Origin: Flavobacteriales bacterium
Lineage (GTDB): Bacteria > Bacteroidota > Bacteroidia > Flavobacteriales > Flavobacteriaceae
DNA length: 64,000 nt
Assembly (NCBI GenBank): GCA_017303755.1
Contig: JAFLBS010000010.1
Coordinates: 59,795-123,794, forward strand
Direction: 5' to 3'
In this document: one piece after another, positions 60,561 to 64,000 of the stretch
Numbering within the stretch: the stretch's first letter is position 1
Layout of the letters: every line of letters begins with the position of its first letter
Notes under the pieces: model-generated
The model's input: the letters and a program-made list of their open reading frames with translations, nothing else
Told to the model about the DNA's origin: nothing
Database searches by the model: none
Position numbers and translations under genes: made by a program

Positions 60561-61436
60561 TTATTTTTTGGCTAATAGTACTTTCCACGCGGTTAGCACC
60601 TCATTTTTATCTAAATATTCTTTGGCTAATTGGTGCTTTTTGAGTTCATCATCAGCACTTAAAACACCTTTCACTTCAAAATTCTGTTTGACAAATATAG
60701 TAATTTCTTCTTCGGTTGGCAAGGCTTCAACATTTCCTAATTTACCCAAATCATTCCCATTAAAAACAGTACTTTCTTTGACAAAACTCGGAATCGCATC
60801 CACTCCAATTCCCAAAGTTGCTAACGGTTTTTCGACCTCAAAAAGGCCTTGATTGGAACGCGAATACCAATTGCCTCCCAAACGCGACACCAAATCAATT
60901 TTTACAGGATCAATATGACCTTCAGCGTCCAAAACAGCTTCGTTGATGTGCATTTTAACCACTTCGCAAATAATCATGTTGCCAGCACCGCCTTCAGTTC
61001 CGAGTGGAATAATTTGGTTGACTTTGCATTCAAATTGCACCGGACTTTCAGATACACGATACGGTTTTACTTTTTCGGATGGAATCGGAGTTAACCCTGA
61101 TTTGGCAAATTCATTCACACCATCGGGATATTCGGTACTCGACAATGACATTTGCTGAACAATGTCAAAATTCACCACATTAATCACTACTTCACGAGTC
61201 GCTTCGCAGTTAATCAACGTGTGTTTTATAGTGTTATTTCGAACTCTTCGCGCAGGCGAAAAAACCAAAATCGGCGGATTCGAACTGAAAATATTAAAGA
61301 AACTAAACGGCGATAAATTGGGTTTACCATTAGCATCCATCGTGCTCGCAAACGCAATCGGACGCGGTGCAATAGCACTTTGCAAATACGCCTGTAACTT
61401 CATCGGCGTCAGTTCTTTTGGATCGAGTGTCAACAT
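60561..61436 (-). CDS. Flavin reductase family protein (FMN-binding split barrel)
   Basis: 291 residues. The flavin-binding barrel (1-200) shows RPIAFASTMDANGKPNLSPF, FSFFNIFSSNPPILVFSPAR and EVVINVVNFDIVQQM, as in DIM6/NTAB-type flavin reductases. The last 90 residues are helical. Probably reduces or binds FMN; partner unknown. First gene of a minus-strand run with the DUF3127 gene; promoter at 61452-61481 and Flavo-1-like copy B further upstream. Confidence 0.85.
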   Translation of the reverse strand: MLTLDPKELTPMKLQAYLQSAIAPRPIAFASTMDANGKPNLSPFSFFNIFSSNPPILVFSPARRVRNNTIKHTLINCEATREVVINVVNFDIVQQMSLSSTEYPDGVNEFAKSGLTPIPSEKVKPYRVSESPVQFECKVNQIIPLGTEGGAGNMIICEVVKMHINEAVLDAEGHIDPVKIDLVSRLGGNWYSRSNQGLFEVEKPLATLGIGVDAIPSFVKESTVFNGNDLGKLGNVEALPTEEEITIFVKQNFEVKGVLSADDELKKHQLAKEYLDKNEVLTAWKVLLAKK

Positions 61437-61451
61437 ACAAATTCTTTTCTA

Positions 61452-61481
61452 CAAAGATAGCAAATGCAATGGCAATGGCAA
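61452..61481 (-). promoter_or_regulatory. Promoter of flavin reductase unit
   Basis: On the minus strand TTG (61481-61479), 19 bases, TATCTTTG (61459-61452, exact TAnnTTTG). The spacer contains the AATGGC-type repeat. Confidence 0.6.
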
Positions 61482-61557
61482 TTTCAAAAATCAATTTCAA
61501 TTTTTTTAAAATGAATGACAATTAGAAGCAGACAACTAGGTTTCATTTGAACGATTG

Positions 61558-61641
61558 TCCCGCTTTCGGCTTTATCTTTTTTAATTATTTGGAGTTTAAA
61601 CCCCAAATAATTAAAAAAGGATACCGCCTCAATCGGGGCTA
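61558..61641 (-). ncRNA. Flavo-1-like structured element (copy B)
   Basis: On the minus strand: TAGCCCCGATTGAGG start (61641-61627), a 17-bp perfect hairpin (61619-61603 with 61592-61576, 10-base loop) and GCCGAAAGCGGGA end (61570-61558). Start and end equal those of copy A; the hairpin is different. Same direction as the downstream flavin reductase gene. Confidence 0.55.
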
Positions 61642-61697
61642 AAAAATAACTCTTTTGCTACTAATCACTATTGTTGTCCGACCATGATCCAAATCGG

Positions 61698-61730
61698 TTT
61701 CCATTCCTACCATTAAAATCAGTATCTTTG
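61698..61730 (+). promoter_or_regulatory. Promoter of pseudouridine synthase gene
   Basis: TTTC (61698-61701), 21 bases, TATCTTTG (61723-61730, exact TAnnTTTG), 16 bases before the ATG. Confidence 0.6.
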
Positions 61731-61746
61731 CAGAAATTTTTGAGTA

Positions 61747-62610
61747 ATGAGTAACGACAATCGTAGTAAAAAAAACAGCAAACCCAGCGGAGATAAAAAG
61801 AAAAGTACAACTAGTTCAAAACCTCCAATGCAAAAACGTTCGCAAAAACCGCGACCAAAATCGGCTACCAAACCGACTCAAAACGTATCCAAACCGATTA
61901 AGTCAGACGATATTCGTTTGAATAAATACATTTCCAATTCGGGAGTTTGTTCGCGTCGCGATGCTGATATTTACATCCAATCAGGTAATGTAAAAGTCAA
62001 CGGCGAAGTCATCACCGAAATGGGTTACAAAGTGAAACCCGGCGATGTAGTCAACTTTGATGGTAAAACATTAATTCCAGAAAAGAAAGAATACATTTTA
62101 TTGAACAAACCTAAAAATTTCACCACTTCTGAAGATGAAATCGATCATAAGAACGTTTTAGAATTAGTTCGTGGTGCTACTAAATCCAACATTCAACCGA
62201 TTGGACGAATGGATAAAAACACTACCGGTTTATTGGTGTTTACGAATGATACCGATATGATTCGTAAGTTCAGTTTACCCAATCAGAAGTCACCAAAAAT
62301 CTACCAAGTATCGTTAGACAGAAACTTAAAATTTGAAGATTTAGAGAAAATTTCTGGTGGAGTAACTTTGGATGGACATCGTTTGTATATAGATGAAATC
62401 AGTTACATCGAAGACCAGCCTAAAACCGAAATTGGATTGAAACTAAGAACTCCCAACGTAAAAGTAGTTCGCGCAATTTTTGAAAGTTTCAACTACAATG
62501 TGCTGAAAATTGACCGAGTGGCTTTTGCAGGTTTAACCAAGAAAAACCTACCTCGTGGTAACTGGAGGTTCTTGACCGAGCAAGAAATCATCAACATGAA
62601 AAATATTTAA
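61747..62610 (+). CDS. rRNA pseudouridine synthase (RluB/RsuA family)
   Basis: 287 residues. A basic, disordered N-terminus (1-55, rich in Lys/Ser/Pro) is followed by an S4 RNA-binding domain (56-105: IRLNKYISNSGVCSRRDADI) and the synthase domain with PIGRMDKNTTGLLVFTND, where Asp156 is the catalytic residue (the family usually has GRLD). Probably modifies helix 89-90 of 23S rRNA as RluB does, though RluE/RluF activity cannot be excluded. The next gene follows within 6 bases. Confidence 0.9.
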   Translation: MSNDNRSKKNSKPSGDKKKSTTSSKPPMQKRSQKPRPKSATKPTQNVSKPIKSDDIRLNKYISNSGVCSRRDADIYIQSGNVKVNGEVITEMGYKVKPGDVVNFDGKTLIPEKKEYILLNKPKNFTTSEDEIDHKNVLELVRGATKSNIQPIGRMDKNTTGLLVFTNDTDMIRKFSLPNQKSPKIYQVSLDRNLKFEDLEKISGGVTLDGHRLYIDEISYIEDQPKTEIGLKLRTPNVKVVRAIFESFNYNVLKIDRVAFAGLTKKNLPRGNWRFLTEQEIINMKNI

Positions 62611-62616
62611 TTGAGT

Positions 62617-62979
62617 ATGAGTCCGGAGAAAAATTTATCTATTGCTCATGCTTGGTTTGAGGCTTTTAATTCGCACAATTTAGAAAAACTATTGTCATTA
62701 TATGATGACGAAGCGATGCATTTTAGTCCAAAACTAAAAATCAAACATCCTGAAACTAACGGTTACGTTTCTGGTAAAGAAGCTCTACGAACATGGTGGC
62801 AAGAAGCTTTTGATACAATTCCATCATTGCATTATAAAGTAACTTCGTTAACCTCCAATCCCGATCGTGTTTTTATGGAATACATTCGAATGGTAACTGG
62901 GGAAAGTGATATGTTAGTTGCCGAAGTTTTAGAAATAAAAGAAAACAAAATCATAGCATCACGTGTGTATCACGGTTAA
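62617..62979 (+). CDS. SnoaL-like / NTF2-fold protein
   Basis: 120 residues from the ATG at 62617. The cone-shaped NTF2 fold is suggested by AHAWFEAFNSHNLEKLLSLY, DDEAMHFSPKL, GKEALRTWWQEAFDTIPSLH and FMEYIRMVTGES. SnoaL-like proteins range from cyclases and isomerases to binding proteins; no substrate can be read. Co-transcribed with the pseudouridine synthase gene. Confidence 0.78.
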   Translation: MSPEKNLSIAHAWFEAFNSHNLEKLLSLYDDEAMHFSPKLKIKHPETNGYVSGKEALRTWWQEAFDTIPSLHYKVTSLTSNPDRVFMEYIRMVTGESDMLVAEVLEIKENKIIASRVYHG

Positions 62980-62981
62980 AT

Positions 62982-63012
62982 AAAAAAGTCCCGAAATTAT
63001 CGGGACTTTTTT
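62982..63012. terminator. Bidirectional terminator
   Basis: 13-bp stem AAAAAAGTCCCGA (62982-62994) / TCGGGACTTTTTT (63000-63012) with A and T runs on both sides; serves the SnoaL-like gene and the convergent PorP/SprF-like gene. Confidence 0.9.
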
Positions 63013-63029
63013 ATTTTGACTATTTATAA

Positions 63030-64000
63030 TTAATTCACTGCTGGACAGTTACAGTGGTATTTCTCTGGTTTGCAGAATAAGTTGATTCCTAATGTGATGT
63101 TGTGGAATCCTCCGTTATCAAACTTCACATTGCCTCCCAAATGAGAGTAGGTGTAAGCCAACATAAACTGATTGTAGTTCAAGCCTAAGATTGGTGAAAA
63201 ATATTGTAATTTCTGTGTTTGTACTGCATTACCTTCTACATACTGAGCACCATCCAAACTTCTTCTATACGAAAATCCTCCCCATACTCTTCCAAACTCC
63301 AAATTCTTATATGCCTTAATATTCAAATCAACCATCGATTCCTTTGTCTGACTGATGTACTGAAACAACATCGATGGCTCAAAGAGTACTCTGTCTGAAT
63401 CTCCAAATGTATATCCCATATTAAGCACCACTCGCTTTAAGTTCACTGGTTCTCTATCGCTGTATAATTTACGATCACTCGCCAGTGCATTCTTTACCGT
63501 TGCATGTACATAAAAATCCAAATAATTGTACGATGCCCCAATATCTACATTAAAGTACATCGCCTTTTGCTCCACGCCTCCAAAAATCGAAGGATCATAA
63601 TCAGGATTGCCCACATAAAACTCTGTCTCATCCAAAACACTCTGTGCAAATCCAACATTCATCCCAAATGACAACTGATTCAAATCTACTTCATCTCTAG
63701 AAAACAACAAATGGTGTGCATAAGTCAATCGCATTCCCTTTTGTGAATGGTAACCGTTCTTATCGTTCATTACGATAATTCCTGCTCCTGAGCGCTCTCC
63801 TACTCGTCCGTTAAAACTCAACGTCTGTAGTGCTGGTGCATCCTCTTGACCCGCCCATTGTTGTCTGGCCGATAAACGAACCTTGGCACAACTCGCCGCT
63901 CCTGCCATCGATGGATGTAGTAAATAATAATTGTCTGATAAATAATCCGTATAAACCGGCAATACTTCTTGTGAATAAATACTCTTGGTTACTACTAATA
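63030..64000 (-). CDS. PorP/SprF-family type IX secretion protein (5' end cut)
   Basis: At least 323 residues; the frame is still open at the window edge, where LVVTKSIYSQEVLPVYTDYL looks like the end of a signal peptide, so only some 10-20 residues are missing. Family features: DNYYLLHPSMAGAASCAKVR, ARQQWAGQEDAPALQTLSFN, repeated beta strands of an outer-membrane barrel, and a final segment LGINLFCKPEKYHCNCPAVN. In Flavobacterium, SprF-like proteins sit just downstream of a large T9SS substrate (SprB-type adhesin) and are needed for its export, so a giant gene probably lies upstream, beyond the window. Confidence 0.88.
   Translation of the reverse strand, partial: LVVTKSIYSQEVLPVYTDYLSDNYYLLHPSMAGAASCAKVRLSARQQWAGQEDAPALQTLSFNGRVGERSGAGIIVMNDKNGYHSQKGMRLTYAHHLLFSRDEVDLNQLSFGMNVGFAQSVLDETEFYVGNPDYDPSIFGGVEQKAMYFNVDIGASYNYLDFYVHATVKNALASDRKLYSDREPVNLKRVVLNMGYTFGDSDRVLFEPSMLFQYISQTKESMVDLNIKAYKNLEFGRVWGGFSYRRSLDGAQYVEGNAVQTQKLQYFSPILGLNYNQFMLAYTYSHLGGNVKFDNGGFHNITLGINLFCKPEKYHCNCPAVN

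Overview
The window reads as the chromosome of an AT-rich Flavobacterium-like member of the Bacteroidota. Evidence: promoters of the TTTG / TAnnTTTG type (best case 52685-52715), almost no Shine-Dalgarno sites, type IX secretion (T9SS) sorting domains, a PorP/SprF-family protein, TPR-containing hybrid-like sensor kinases, DUF2723 and DUF5916 proteins, and three intergenic elements that look like the Flavo-1 RNA motif. No phage, IS element, CRISPR array or rRNA was seen; one tRNA (Gln, TTG anticodon) is present.

Layout. 1-9.8 kb: rimP (followed off the edge by a gene starting at base 3, probably nusA), a universal stress protein, tRNA-Gln, a sensor kinase/OmpR regulator pair, a large DUF2723 membrane glycosyltransferase-like protein, a polysaccharide deacetylase, a cysteine-less thioredoxin-fold protein and a membrane metallophosphoesterase. 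9.8-31.1 kb: a sensing and surface-protein island. Three TPR-type histidine kinases and three response regulators (two LytTR, one LuxR-type) surround two very large secreted fibre proteins with S74 self-processing chaperone ends and two T9SS cargo proteins. A 9-bp direct repeat with 21-bp period, the usual geometry of a LytTR-regulator site, lies upstream of four transcription units in this island, which suggests a local regulon. 31.2-37.5 kb: polA, a PnuC-like transporter and a DUF5916 outer-membrane protein.

37.9-51.4 kb: a biosynthetic-looking cluster with four B12-type radical SAM enzymes, two methyltransferases, a nucleotidyltransferase, a GT-C and a GT4 glycosyltransferase, a flippase and an arylsulfotransferase-like lipoprotein, mostly with overlapping genes. 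This is the best candidate for an undescribed pathway, probably making a C-methylated or otherwise radically modified, glycosylated and possibly sulfated envelope or exported molecule.

51.4-64 kb: a LacI regulator, the rplM-rpsI-rpsB-tsf translation genes, a large lipoprotein with a 55-residue membrane-protein gene directly behind it, a queuosine-precursor transporter overlapping tag, aat, a DUF3127 protein and a flavin reductase in a row, a pseudouridine synthase, a SnoaL-like protein and a PorP/SprF gene cut by the window end.
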